64,000 nucleotides of DNA from Diadophis punctatus similis (taxonomy: Eukaryota; Chordata; Lepidosauria; Squamata; Dipsadidae), in NCBI GenBank assembly GCA_023053685.1, contig JALIGW010000014.1, positions 17,641,308-17,705,307 of the forward strand, written 5' to 3'. The notes below the pieces were generated by a model, which searched no databases, was not told the origin of the DNA, and worked only from the letters and a program-made list of their open reading frames with translations. The translations under genes were made by a program, and so were the position numbers. This document shows positions 39,301-47,058 of this stretch, piece after piece. Position 1 is the stretch's first letter. Every line of letters begins with the position of its first letter.

Positions 39301-40598
39301 TTCTTTCTGTATATTAAAGCAATTAAAATGGAAAAATGAAAGAAAGAATCCTCTTCCAGACAACTTTGCACCTGGCATAATAGTCAGCCTTGTGTCAAGG
39401 TGAAGATGCTGACCTAGAAGCAGAAAGGCACAGAAGCTGGCTGGGTGAGTGAGGGCAGTCACTCTCTCTCTCCCCCCCCCTCTCTCCAACCCGCCTCACA
39501 GGGTTGTTGTGGTAGGGAAAATGGGAGGCAGACATACAGGTAATCCTCAACTCACAGTAGTTCATTTAGTGGCTGTTCAGTTAAGACACTGGAAAAAGTG
39601 AGGTATGACCATTTTTCACACCCACGGCAATTGCAGCATCCCCATGGCCACGTAATCAAAATTCAGATTATTGGCAACTGACTCATTTATAACCGTTGCA
39701 ATTTCTTGCAGTCACGTGATCCCCTTTTGCGACCTTCTGACAAGCGAAACCAATGGGGACACCAGATTCGCTTAACAACTATCTTGCAGTGATTCACTTA
39801 ACAAACCTGGCAAAACTATAAACAAACATCTCATTTAGCAACAGAAATTTTGGGCTCAATTGTGGTCGTACGTTGAGGACTACCTGTACCTATTAGAGAT
39901 GTTCACCGCCTTGAGTTGACCTATATAATACACACAGATGCAGGATAGATGGATCAGATTGATAAGATTGATAGATAATCGCAAGAGGCATCTCTCCTCC
40001 TGGAATATCAGATGCCATTCAGGGGCCTCTTTCAACTTTCCAGCCCCTCCTTAGTTGCCCCCCCTTTTTTTCCCCTGGAGAAAGAGGGATCTCTGCAGCC
40101 GGCATCTGGCGACGAAGCCCCGAGGTCGGCCAGCCCTTCGGCTCCTCTCCCCGCCCGCTTGCTGGCTCGGGCGGGCGGCGACGCCCATCGTGCCCACGCG
40201 GGCGAGGCGCTCTGCTTACAACTCCAGCGCGGGACCCTCACCGGGCGCCCCGCACGCGCTTACTTGTCGCGGATGATGGTCTGCAGCTCCCGGATCTGGT
40301 CGTTCATGGGCAGGAGTTTGAGCTGGGCCGCCGCCGACCCCGGCCAGTCGTGAAGCGTCGTCGTCGTGGCCGCCTCGGCGCCCCCGTCGCCCGCGCAGCA
40401 GCCGTTCCCGCCGGCGCAGCAACATCGGTTGCCGTCGGCGCTGCTGCTGCTGCTGTCCGGGCTCAGACTGTCGCCGCTGCCCGGGCCGGGGTCGGCGAAG
40501 CGCAGCTGCCGAGGCACGCCCTCACCGCTCGCCGGCATCCCGGGCTCTGCCCCCGCCGGGCCCACCACGCGCCGGTCGCGGCAAGGCATCGCCTCCAT
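15282..40598 (-). CDS. UPRT: Uracil phosphoribosyltransferase homolog, complete 7-exon coding gene
   Basis: Joined coding exons on the minus strand: 40598-40264, 23908-23866, 21047-20978, 17632-17570, 17313-17152, 16284-16186, 15388-15282. Total 879 nt, 292 residues plus stop; the human protein is about 309. Every intron begins GT and ends AG and every junction keeps phase. The protein has a variable, Ser/Cys/Gly-rich N-terminus (residues 1-95), then the conserved stretch [20 protein letters not shown] (93-112), and a phosphoribosyltransferase fold from about 113 to 292. The PRPP-loop region reads YPILSTGN (221-228), where bacterial enzymes have DPMLATGG. The C-terminus is FGQKYFGTD. Family knowledge: bacterial and protozoan UPRT makes UMP from uracil and PRPP, but vertebrate homologs lack residues of the uracil-binding segment and the human protein was reported without detectable activity. 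The cellular role is therefore uncertain. The gene is divergent from ABCB7, as in human. The start at 40598 could instead be Met4 (40589), because neither context decides it. Confidence 0.95.
15389..16185. other. UPRT: UPRT intron 6
   Basis: AT-rich intron with a short (TA)n near 15415-15429 and a (CA)n near 15708-15724. Nothing else is recognised. Confidence 0.8.
16186..16284 (-). CDS. UPRT: UPRT coding exon 6 (residues 225-258)
   Basis: A 99-nt exon encoding the strand-loop-helix that binds PRPP in the family: [19 protein letters not shown] then [13 protein letters not shown]. The acceptor is TTTATCAG and the donor is GTAAGT. Human has S where this has N after GVQP. Confidence 0.95.
16691..17031. 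mobile_element. hAT non-autonomous element, 341 bp, perfect TSD
   Basis: The ends are CAGGGCTCGGCAACC and GGTTGCAGACCCCTG. The TSD GACTAGAC is at 16683-16690 and 17032-17039. It contains CAAAGAGCCAC and GAAAGAGCCACATGCGGCTC. It lies in UPRT intron 5 and belongs to the same family as the 1.16-kb element at 44369. Confidence 0.93.
17152..17313 (-). CDS. UPRT: UPRT coding exon 5 (residues 171-225)
   Basis: A 162-nt exon running from [11 protein letters not shown] to YPIL, with the first base of Ser225. It includes [20 protein letters not shown]. The acceptor is CCAATGAAG and the donor is GTGAGT. It lies only 121 bp from a hAT element that occupies part of intron 5. Confidence 0.95.
17570..17632 (-). 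CDS. UPRT: UPRT coding exon 4 (residues 150-171)
   Basis: A 63-nt exon encoding [20 protein letters not shown] between two split Gly codons. The acceptor is TTCAACAG and the donor is GTAGGT. This segment is nearly invariant in vertebrate UPRT. Confidence 0.94.
17633..19572. other. UPRT: UPRT intron 3, left part
   Basis: Apart from a (CAAA)n run near 18547-18574 and a C-run at 19082, no element or exon was recognised. Confidence 0.6.
19573..19665. mobile_element. TA-type MITE, deleted and decayed copy
   Basis: Degenerate matches to the family ends (ACAGTTGCAGTCAC; TGAGGATTACCTG) and to CACTTAGTGACTG, with most of the middle missing. Confidence 0.5.
19815..20047 (-). mobile_element. Sauria-type SINE
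   Basis: Minus-strand SINE with the box A region AGCTGAAGTGGTGCAGTGG and the body GGTTGACTCAGCCTTCCATC. The tail is GCTATTGCTATTGCTATAC. It is the same subfamily as 54545. Confidence 0.85.
20355..20880. mobile_element. Decayed TA-type MITE holding a later insertion
   Basis: Internal family blocks flank the element 20551-20730: GGTTAGCAACTG and CACATGATCACC on the left, CATGTGATTGTGGG and CAATCACATGATTG on the right. The outer ends are worn. Confidence 0.5.
20551..20730. mobile_element. Short hAT-like MITE with CAGTGATGGGTTGC end
   Basis: It starts CAGTGATGGGTTGCTACC and ends CCCCCTACTG. The interior has GTGCATGCGCAGAAG, as do other snake MITEs here. The flanking 8-mers match only partly, so the ends are provisional. 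Confidence 0.5.
20978..21047 (-). CDS. UPRT: UPRT coding exon 3 (residues 127-150)
   Basis: A 70-nt exon encoding [20 protein letters not shown] plus TPT and the first base of Gly150. The acceptor is CTTGCAG and the donor is GTAAGA. Human has Q, K and M at three of these sites, so it is a conserved exon with modest change. Confidence 0.93.
21165..21440. mobile_element. Decayed TA-type MITE with (ATTT)n insertion
   Basis: It has blocks like CCACTTACTACCAATTG, GTTTAATGACCATTAC and GGCAACTGACACG. An (ATTT)n run sits at 21240-21264. The ends are not preserved. Confidence 0.45.
21645..22371 (+). mobile_element. Solo LTR, 727 bp, 5-bp TSD
   Basis: It starts TGTT and ends AACA. The flanking CCTTC repeats are at 21640-21644 and 22372-22376. 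It has a TATA-like CTAAAAGG near 21895 and AATAAA at 22305-22310. Two tandem ~60-bp units (21649 and 21709) share GCCAGCGGCCTGTG. Two short palindromes of the form CTGCTAAT...ATTAGCAG lie at about 22203 and 22273. There is no internal coding region, so it is a recombination remnant of an LTR retroelement. The lineage (Gypsy or retrovirus-like) is not decidable from the LTR alone. Confidence 0.88.
22745..22915. mobile_element. Decayed TA-type MITE
   Basis: Weak family matches in inverse orientation (GTTGTAATTTCAGTCGTTG, GAATGGTCATAAATCAAAGC). The ends are lost. Confidence 0.4.
23490..23710. repeat. GC-rich block of unknown origin in AT-rich intron
   Basis: About 220 bp at clearly higher GC than its flanks, ending in CACCAGCTAATACTTTCAACC and CATAAATGGGGAACGGGAC. 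There are no open frames or TSDs I can define. It is probably an old repeat I cannot name. Confidence 0.35.
23866..23908 (-). CDS. UPRT: UPRT coding exon 2 (residues 112-126)
   Basis: A 43-nt exon encoding [14 protein letters not shown] after completing Lys112. The acceptor is TTGTTCAG and the donor is GTAAGC. It is too short for an ORF scan and was found by matching the conserved human segment. Confidence 0.93.
24553..24680. repeat. (AATAG)n array at a LINE tail
   Basis: Pentamer GAATA units with an AAGAATA hexamer variant block near 24600-24630. It abuts a minus-strand CR1-type 3' end (TAGAATTCTTTATTGGCC), so it is the expanded tail of that LINE. Confidence 0.95.
24732..25371. mobile_element. 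hAT-like element, 640 bp, carrying a host gene exon
   Basis: The termini CAATCCTTCTTAAA and CTTGAGAAGCACTG match as inverted repeats at 10 of 14 positions. The TSD GCCTAGTG is perfect (24724-24731, 25372-25379). It is inserted in a CR1-type tail. The interior is GC-rich with GGGGCGC-type subterminal runs and encodes no transposase. It contains the EAF1-like exon at 24953-25055. Confidence 0.88.
24953..25055 (+). pseudogene. EAF1: Captured EAF1 first coding exon (fragment)
   Basis: An open frame from ATG encodes 34 residues, including [19 protein letters not shown] and ASFHTIR. It matches the N-terminus of ELL-associated factor 1, a partner of the ELL transcription elongation factor. After 34 codons plus one base comes GTGAGT, a splice donor at the phase expected for the next codon (Tyr in EAF1). 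What follows is intron-like, so the copy derives from genomic DNA rather than mRNA. No other EAF1 exon is present. EAF2 is the alternative source but fits less well. Confidence 0.75.
26084..26560. mobile_element. MITE of the ATAAGACGCAC family, 3' end worn
   Basis: It begins with AGTATTGTTTGCACTATAAG. It shares a long interior with the copy at 60091, including AATCAGCTGCTCGTGCTAAA and AAGCTGACCAGGCTGTTT. It has several inverted GTTTTCGGCCTCCGC blocks. The right end is not defined. Confidence 0.65.
27895..28274. mobile_element. TA-flanked MITE, 380 bp
   Basis: The ends are CAGGTAGTCTTCGACTTAC and GTAAGTCAAGGACTCCCTG, with TA at 27893-27894 and 28275-28276. Confidence 0.88.
28770..29140 (-). 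mobile_element. Probable LINE 3' fragment (L2-like)
   Basis: Starts with an (ATTT)n run; the far end GGGCTTTAAAGATGACAACC is like the LINE at 59199-59690 (GGGCTTTAAAGGTCAAAACC). Diverged; family uncertain. Confidence 0.45.
29213..29465 (-). mobile_element. Sauria-type SINE, second subfamily
   Basis: It has the body GGAAGGATGGAAGGCTGAGT and the box B region GGTTCAAATCTCACC. The tail is TAAACCGCTTAGAGAGTGC with a GAGGCGGTATATAAATCTCA end. A duplicated TCAGCTAAAG lies near 29410-29425. The subfamily matches 51452-51713. Confidence 0.85.
29480..32506. other. UPRT: UPRT intron 1, no element or exon recognised
   Basis: AT-rich and largely low-copy in appearance. Open frames are short and unlike known proteins. 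Confidence 0.5.
32515..33359. mobile_element. hAT non-autonomous element, 845 bp, with tandem palindromes
   Basis: The ends are CAGTGATGGCGAACCTATGG and AGGTTTGCCATCACTG. The TSD GCCTAGTC/GCCTCGTC (32507-32514, 33360-33367) differs at one base. Inside, a ~73-bp unit occurs twice (from 32869 and 32942). Each unit is an inverted repeat of CTGATAACAGAGCTCCGGATC. Other inverted GGCTTCAGGAAG/CTTCCTGAAGCC blocks lie nearby. Confidence 0.9.
33368..36094. other. UPRT: UPRT intron 1, mostly unassigned
   Basis: It contains a decayed TA-type MITE at about 34857-35192 (AGATAATCCTCAACTTACGAC ... GTCAAGGATTACCTG). The rest shows no recognised feature. Confidence 0.5.
36095..36960 (-). mobile_element. CR1 LINE pol fragment
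   Basis: The minus strand encodes the reverse transcriptase palm motif [11 protein letters not shown] at 36800-36840. Further on it encodes broken pieces of the C-terminal CR1 region ([16 protein letters not shown]). It has stops and frameshifts throughout and is inactive. Confidence 0.8.
37310..37440 (+). mobile_element. CR1-type LINE 3' end
   Basis: CACCAAAGACAAATTCCTTG then TGTCCAATCACACTTGGCC and AATAAGGAATT is the plus-strand form of the tail at 24681. It ends in a degenerate pentamer-like ATTATCCTATTA tract. Confidence 0.75.
37441..39534. other. UPRT: UPRT intron 1, no feature recognised
   Basis: AT-rich; nothing supported on either strand. Confidence 0.5.
39537..39886. mobile_element. 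TA-flanked MITE, 350 bp
   Basis: It runs from CAGGTAATCCTCAACTCAC to GTACGTTGAGGACTACCTG and is flanked by TA. It lies about 380 bp from UPRT exon 1. Confidence 0.88.
40264..40598 (-). CDS. UPRT: UPRT coding exon 1 (residues 1-112)
   Basis: It encodes 111 full codons and two bases of Lys112. The donor after GACAA is GTAAGC. It is GC-rich and lies inside a CpG island. The first ~90 residues are low-complexity (Ser run, Cys/Gly run, Thr run) and match the human protein poorly. The last 20 residues are near-identical to the vertebrate family, which fixes the frame. Confidence 0.93.
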
Positions 40599-41013
40599 GC
40601 GCCGCCGAAGCAGCCACGGCTCCCCGCCACGCGCTCAGCTTTACCTCAGCCGCGGGCCCGCGTGCCGGCCCGTGACGCGGCCGAGCTCGGGAGCTCCCAT
40701 TGGCCGCCGCGCCTGCCGCTCGGCGCCGCACCGCCACTCGGCGTTCGGAGGAGGGGCTGGTGCCCGCCCACTCTCGCCCCCTAGTCAGCGCGCGCGCGGA
40801 CTCTAGCCCCGCCCCTTTCCGGCCGAGGCGGGAGCTGCGCGCAACACCTGAGGAGCTGCGTCCCGCGCCCGCTTACCTGCGAGGAAGTGCCGTGGGCCGG
40901 GCGGCTGCTGGCCTCGCGTGGGCCTCCCCGGAGTCCGTCCATTGGCTGCTGTGTCTCCCTGAGTGGGAAGAGAGTTCGCGCCGGCGGAAAGTTCCCAGCG
41001 CCCTGCTCGTTAA

Positions 41014-41032
41014 ACTACATTTCCCAGAATCC
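41014..41032 (+). promoter_or_regulatory. ZNF143/THAP11-type promoter motif upstream of UPRT
   Basis: ACTACATTTCCCAGAATCC matches the widespread vertebrate promoter motif ACTACAnnTCCCAGvAnnC bound by ZNF143 and THAP11. It lies about 420 bp upstream of the UPRT start codon at the edge of the CpG island. Confidence 0.6.
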
Positions 41033-41299
41033 TTCGCGCGAAACCAGGACTCTTAAAGGGGCGGCTTATATTATTATTATTCTGCGTGGCAAAATTGGTC
41101 CTTTGGTGCTGTGGCCCCCTTCTCGTTGCAAGGGAGCGTCTTCAGGCAAAGAAGCCGCAGATCCTGCTTGCAAACCGCAAGGGCCGCATTTGCACAGGGG
41201 GGGGGGAATAGAACGTATTTATGAATGGCGAAATTACGTTCTATTTTAGATCTAATAAGTCAAGGGCTACTTGTATGCCTTTGAAATCGCATATAGAAG

Positions 41300-41597
41300 T
41301 AGCCCTTGACTTATTACCATAATGGCTGGGGAGCAGAATTCCGTTGGCGAGCAGGGCGGTGGTAAGTTAGTTCTATCGATTTTACGACTTTTGCCGCAAA
41401 TAAGCAAATCACAAGTCACAAATGGCAATGACAGGAAGTTGTAAATGCATGCTGGTTGCCAAGAGCTTGAATGTTGATGTAATGGGGGATGCTGCGAAGG
41501 TCATAAATGCAAAGACCGGTGGTAAGTCACTTTTTTTCAGTGCTGTTGTAACTTTGAATGATCACTAAATGAGTGGTTGGGAGACGACGATTACTTG
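41300..41597. mobile_element. Decayed TA-type MITE
   Basis: Inverse-orientation blocks CTGTTGTAACTTTGAATGATC and GCAATGACAGGAAGTTG are present. An extra inverted pair AAGTCAAGGGCTACTTGTAT / AAGTAGCCCTTGACTTATTA occurs at 41260-41320. Confidence 0.55.
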
Positions 41598-41613
41598 TAG
41601 CCACTATGTAAAT

Positions 41614-41821
41614 CGGAGGTGGGTTTCAGCAGGTTCTAATCAGTTCTGGAGAACCGGTAGCAGAAATTTTGAGTAGTTCGGAGAACTGGTAAATACCACC
41701 TCTGACTGGCCCCGCCCCCATCTATTCTCTGAAATGGAGATTTTACAGTAGCCTTCCCCTGCCACACCCACCAAGCCACGCCCACAGAACCCGTAGTAAA
41801 AAAAATTGAATCCCACCACTG
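41614..41821. mobile_element. hAT-like MITE, 208 bp
   Basis: The ends are CGGAGGTGGGTTTCAGCAGG and TTGAATCCCACCACTG. The TSD ATGTAAAT/CTGTAAAT differs at one base. Confidence 0.75.
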
Positions 41822-42027
41822 CTGTAAATGGTTTATAGTGCAGCATATAACATCATACAATCTAATTTTCTGTTTATACAGAGTTCAGTTTGAACAGAAA
41901 CGCTCATCCTAATATTATAGAACAACAAAGACAATTCCATCATGTTCTATTTCATGAGCCATAAAACTAGATCATTTTTCAGGATTGCGTGGAAAACACT
42001 CCACAACCTGCATCATGATGAAAACTA

Positions 42028-43065
42028 CAGGTAGTCATTTAATGAAGTGACTGTTAGAAGTTGTGACTGCACTGAACAATTGGTACTTAGGTTGGGTCCT
42101 CAAAGTTACAGGTGTTGCAGTGGCCCCCTGGTCAGAATAACAGAGTTGGAAGGAACCTTGGAGGTCTTCTAGTCCAGCCCCCTGCTCAAGCAGATCCTAT
42201 AGCATTTCAGACAAGCGGCTGTCCAGTCTCTTAAAAGCCTCCAGTGATGGAGCACCCAGAACTTCCAGAGCCAAGCCATTCCACTGCTTAATTGTTCTCA
42301 CTGTCAGGAAATTTCTCCTTAGTTCTAGGTTGGCTCTCTTCTTGATCAGTTTCTATCCATTGCTTCTTGTCCTGCCTTCAGATGCTTTGGAAAATAGGTT
42401 GACCCCCTTTTTTGTGGTAGCCCTTCAAATATTGGAAGACTGCTATCATGTCATCCCTAATTCTTCTTTTCACTAGACTAGATATACCATAACGAATTCC
42501 TCAACTGTTCTTCATGTTTTAGTCATATGATCAAAATTTGGATGCTTGACTGCCTGCCTGCATTTACAACTGCAGGGTGTCTTTGACTCCCCTCATCTCT
42601 GTCCTTTTGGATTCCCTGCACTCTGCTGCCTCTGCTACTCCCTCTGCCCTGCACCCCTGCCACACCCAGCTGACCTTCAGTGACTTCTTCCCCTGCTGAC
42701 AAGACATGTCTGGCCTACCTTTTGCAAGGCAGCTGCTGGCGGTCCTAGGCTTTTCTCCGGAAAGGCCAGGCTGGGTGTGCCTTGTCAGCAGCAATAGAAA
42801 ACAGTGAAGGTTAGCTGGGGATGGCAAGGGTGGTGGAGTATAGAGCAGCCAATAGGGCAGAGATGGGGAAGGTAAGTGGGTGGGGGAGAAATGAGTGCAG
42901 CAGGACATAAACATCAGACTAATAAGGGTTATTAGAGTTATTCTAATTATTACAAATGGGACTACAGAAGTACTGGTGCAGTCATGAGATGTTTCGCTTA
43001 ATAACCATTTCTCTAAGTGATGGAAATCCCAATCCTAATTAGGGTTGTTAATCAAGGACCACCTC
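42028..43065. mobile_element. TA-type MITE split by a CR1 insertion
   Basis: The 5' end CAGGTAGTCATTTAATG is at 42028 after TA. The 3' end AATCAAGGACCACCT stops before TA at 43066. The middle holds a CR1 tail (42131-42480) and unrelated GC-richer DNA. Confidence 0.6.
42131..42480 (-). mobile_element. CR1 LINE 3' end
   Basis: ATAACAGAGTTGGAAGGAAC then GGAGGTCTTCTAGTCCAGCC and further CR1 coding remnants (AATTGTTCTCACTGTCAGGA). Confidence 0.85.
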
Positions 43066-43358
43066 TACTTTTGCTGTTTCCTGTTATTTATATGGAAACC
43101 CCCCTCCCATCTTTTAAGTCTTATTTATAAGTTGTTGTACATAAGACTGCAACATTGTACATTTAACTCTTAAGAATAAAAAATGTGTTCAGGTGTCTGA
43201 TCAATGGAATAACCATTTATATTAAATTTACAGTTACATTTAATTCATAACCCTTAATTTTAAAAGTGTTTTACTTTATATCCATTTATCTCAAAGAGTC
43301 CATTGCAAGCATGACCAATTTAGGGGACAGTCAATTAATTTTAGTATTTCATTACTAT

Positions 43359-43673
43359 CAGAGGTGGGTTCCTGCCGGTGCGGTTAATAGCTGTTGTTCG
43401 GCGCAGAGTCGAAGACGCTGCTGCCGTTCGCGGCGCGGGAGCTTTCCCCGGGCGTTTTCCCCGCCCGCATGGACGCCGACAATTGCGTTCTTTTGCCCTC
43501 TGCGCATGCGCAAAGCAGGCAAAGCGGAGCGCTTTGCGCATGCGCAGAGGGCAAAAGAACGCAATTTTGCGTCGGCGTCCATGCGGGCGGGATGGACTGC
43601 TGCTGTTCGGCAATTCTGCGCCGAACAACAGCTATTAACCGCACCGACAAAAACAGGCAGGAACCCACCTCTG
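43359..43673. mobile_element. Palindromic hAT MITE, 315 bp, perfect TSD
   Basis: The ends are CAGAGGTGGGTTCCTGCC and AGGAACCCACCTCTG. The TSD ATTACTAT is at 43351-43358 and 43674-43681. The element folds on itself almost end to end. The core arms GCGTTCTTTTGCCCTCTGCG and CGCAGAGGGCAAAAGAACGC are perfect. Confidence 0.93.
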
Positions 43674-44368
43674 ATTACTATAGATCCCCAGCATAACTTT
43701 ATATTCTTAGTCACTCCAAGGCTCTTGTTCCTTTTTTGCCAGTCACTAGTGATAAAGTATTTTATTTAAAAGATTTTGCTTAGTCAGCAAATAAATTAAG
43801 TGGGAAATTCTGCAAAAGTTTAGCAATCAATAATTCAACATCATGAATGTTGCTGAAATACTGTATATTATGTAGAATGCATTTGAAGATATCCTTGTTA
43901 AGATTACGGTATCATGTCAGTATCTAAAATCAGAGAGGTAATTGTCAATCACACCCCAGTAGTCTTCATTTTGGCGAGATTCTACATACCTTCCGCTGTG
44001 TGTGTTTGTATAACACATAGGATTCCCAAATTCTTCCTGATGATTGACAGATGGTGGTAACTTTTATTAGGAATATTTTCCAATTCACATAACCATGCCA
44101 ACAATCTGTTACAATTATGCAGCCAGGTAAAACAGATGATATAATTACATTTGCTAGTGTTGATGCAGACTAATTGTCAACAGCAGGTATGAAGCAGTGT
44201 CCAACAATCCTGTTTCCTACACATTGCATTTTTGCTGAATGTGCAGGCTCTCATCAGTTTCAACTGTGCTGGATCCACCAATGGCATCCTGATTATTGAG
44301 GAATGATTGCACACAAATCTCACACATGAAGTGATTCTGATCAGCTATTGTTTACTTTGATTCTATAT

Positions 44369-45526
44369 CAGGGGTCGGCAACCCGCAGCTCCGGAGCTGC
44401 ATGCAGCTCTTTGGGGCCCCTGCTGTGGCTCCCTGTCCCATCACTTGCTGGCCTCGCCCTCCCCTCCCTCACCTGGCCTGAGAATGTAAGGGCGATGGCG
44501 GCTGGGGCTGATTCTCCGGCACTGGTTGAGGAACATAGCTTCCCTTAGGGCGACCCTCCTCCCCCTCTCACAACTCCCTGGCTGGCTGTGGCGGGGCCAA
44601 GAGGGTATGCATGCGCGGGGAGACCCTGAAGCGAGCACCAAAGCGCAGCGAGGGCGCACTCGGAGGGCAGGCAGCTGCTTGCTTAAGGAGGGTCTTTGGA
44701 CGCAGCTTCTCTCCTGCCCTAAGGATCTGGCCATCGCCTTGCCGTGTGTCCCCCGTGTCCCCCGCAGCTCTTCAGCCGAGCGGGGTGGGCATAAGCTCCA
44801 GCCCAAAGCGGCAGGAAGCAAAGGCTGCCTTCACTCCGGTGACCCTCCTCCCCCTCCTTCTCCTTTCATGCGGGGGGGGCACGGCAAGGCGATGGCCGGA
44901 CCTTTAGGACAGAAGCGGCCCTGTAGCTCCCTTCACGCCACATTTGTGCATAAGGCAGCCTTCACTTCCTGCCACTTCGGGCTGGAGCTCACACCCTCCC
45001 CGCTCGGCCGTGGAGCTGCGGAGAGGGGGGATGGGACACGACAAGGCAATGGCCGGATCCTAAGGGCAGGAGAGAAGCCGCATCCAAAAACCCTCCTTAA
45101 GTGAATAGCCGCCCTCTCTCCGCGTGTACCTTTGGTGCGCTTTGGCGGCTCGCTTGAGGAGGGTCTGCCCGCGCGTGCCACAGCCAGCCAGGGAGTCGCG
45201 AGAGGGGGAGGAGGGTCGCCCAAAAGCCTCCGCTGGGGGTGGCGATCGTTCCTCAGCACACAGAGAGAAGGGGGGGAGAGAGGGAGAAAATGAAATGGAG
45301 AGAAAGAGAGAGGGAAAAGAGAGAGAGATAGCTTTTTCTCATAGAAAAGAAAAAATAGAGCCACATAACCTGGGTAGGCATAGCTGGGGGGGGGGGGGTC
45401 ATGTGACTCGGTGGGAGTGACATCGAGTTGGTCATGTCCACCCAGGTTTTGTGGCTCCGGGTGTTTTGTTTTCTCTGGGAAACGGGTCCAAATGGCTCTT
45501 TGAGTTTTTAAGGTTGCCGACCCCTG
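44369..45526. mobile_element. hAT non-autonomous element, 1158 bp, perfect TSD
   Basis: The ends are CAGGGGTCGGCAACCCGCAG and AAGGTTGCCGACCCCTG. The TSD TTCTATAT is at 44361-44368 and 45527-45534. A ~180-bp interior block (44655-44835) recurs inverted at 44945-45110. Long open frames in it follow the GC-rich sequence and resemble no transposase. Confidence 0.93.
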
Positions 45527-45672
45527 TTCTATATCTAGTTCTGACAGAAAGGGACACTTGTAAATTCTTTTGACCAGCAGAATACGAAGAAAAACTACAA
45601 TGCAGTAAGGCAGATGGGTGTGCCCCAGCCACATACTAATTCTAAAGGAATAATAATATTCCAAGGGATATA

Positions 45673-45949
45673 CAGTGGGGCAAAAAAGTATTTAGCCACC
45701 AATTGTAAACAAAGGATATATAACAAAGTATTGCGATGAACTTTTGATATTGAACGAATACTTACTTTCCACCATAATTTGCAAATAAATTCTTTCCAAA
45801 TCAGACAATGTGATTGTCTGGATTTGTTTTCTCATTTTGTCTCTCATTGTTGAGGTCTACTTATGATGTCAATTACAGGCCTCTCTCATTTTTTTAAGTG
45901 AGAGAACTTGCACAATTGGTGGCTGACTAAATACTTTTTTGCCCCGCTG
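45673..45949. mobile_element. Tc1-type MITE, 277 bp, TA target site
   Basis: The left end is CAGTGGGGCAAAAAAGTATT and the right end is AATACTTTTTTGCCCCGCTG. TA is at 45671-45672 and 45950-45951. Subterminal CCACCAATTGT / ACAATTGGTGG follow. The terminal sequence agrees, from memory, with a Tc1 family known in teleosts and lampreys. There is no transposase. Confidence 0.88.
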
Positions 45950-46128
45950 TATTATTGATACAGTAAAGGAATATTATCATTTTCTAATATTTAAGTGTTG
46001 ATAGATGTGTGGGTATAAGTGAAGGGAATTTCCTGCAGAACTCAGGTGGCACCTCCAAGTATCTGGCTTGCCCTATAACATTAGGATCTTTTCCAGGCCT
46101 TCAGAACACAGACTTGATGCATGGAGTA

Positions 46129-46480
46129 CAGGTAGTCCTCAACTTATGATCACAATTGAGCCCAACATTTCTGTTGCTAAGTGATACATTTGTTAAATGA
46201 ATTTTGCCCCATTTTACAACTTGTCTTGCCACAGTTAAGTGAATCACTGCAGTTAAGTTAATAACACGGTTGTTAAGTGAACCTGGCTTCCCCATGGACT
46301 TTGCTTGTCAGAAGGTCGCAAAAGGGGATTGCATGACCTCATACTGCAATCATAAATATGAATTCCTGAATTTTGCCAAGTCCCTGAATTTTGATCACGT
46401 GACTGTCATGTCACTTTTTCCAGTGCAGTTGTAACTTTGAACAGTCATTAAATGAACTGTTGTAAGTCGAGGACTACCCG
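46129..46480. mobile_element. TA-flanked MITE, 352 bp
   Basis: It runs from CAGGTAGTCCTCAACTTATG to GTAAGTCGAGGACTACCCG and is flanked by TA. Confidence 0.9.
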
Positions 46481-46727
46481 TATTCTGTGATTCTGCAAGA
46501 GACCAGCCCATTTCTTGTAGCTGACTTCTGTGAAGTGCAACATCCATGCTGCAGCATGCCGGCAGAAATTAGCTAGCAACATGAACTAGCGATATTGAAG
46601 ACACCTGGAGTCCCATAAAAGTGAGCAAGGTGCCCCTATCAATCGAAGGAATGGATACCTGTCAAGTCTCGGGCGGGGCTTCTGCTCGGCAGGAAAGAAG
46701 CAAGCGACGGAATAAGCTCAAATAAAC

Positions 46728-47058
46728 CGGAGGTGGGGAACGAGGGACCCTTTATGACAGTGTTTCCCAACCTTGGCAACTTGAAGATGTCTGGACTTCA
46801 ACTCCCAGAATTCCCCAGCCAGCGAATGCTGGCTGGGGAATTCTGGGAGTTGAAGTCCAGACATCTTCAAGTTGCCAAGGTTGGGAAACACTGCTTTATG
46901 ACTTGTGGACTTCAACTCCCAGAATTCCTGAGCCAGGATTTTTTTTTTTTAAAGTAACTTCTTGCTCTGGCCATGTTGCCATGTAGCAAATGGCTGGCTC
47001 AGGAATTCTGGGAATTGAAGTCCACAAGTCATAAAAAGTCCGTCGTTCCCAACCCCTG
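46728..47058. mobile_element. Outer hairpin MITE hosting a second MITE
   Basis: The left arm CGGAGGTGGGGAACGAGG pairs with the right arm GTCGTTCCCAACCCCTG. The TSD AAATAAAC/AAATAAAT (46720-46727, 47059-47066) differs at one base. The inner element 46758-46893 lies in the left arm. Confidence 0.8.
46758..46893. mobile_element. Inner palindromic hAT MITE, 136 bp, perfect TSD
   Basis: It is nearly identical to the copy at 3211. The TSD CTTTATGA is at 46750-46757 and 46894-46901. Confidence 0.93.

Larger units (their letters stand above)
40080..41060. promoter_or_regulatory. CpG island covering UPRT exon 1 and promoter
   Basis: Dense CpG and GC content stands out from AT-rich surroundings and spans UPRT exon 1. 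Upstream of the start are GC boxes (CCCCGCCCC near 40808) and no TATA box in a clear position, as in housekeeping promoters. Confidence 0.8.

Noticed and set aside
40350..40806. Plus-strand frames of about 145 codons opposite UPRT exon 1
   Set aside because: Shadows of a CpG island; no similarity, no splice context and antisense to a confirmed exon.
43266..43769. 167-codon open frame
   Set aside because: Product of the palindromic MITE; both strands and several frames are open because of its symmetry.
44933..45664. 243-codon open frame on the minus strand, longest in the window
   Set aside because: It crosses the end of a hAT element and runs through low-complexity sequence; no transposase or other motif.
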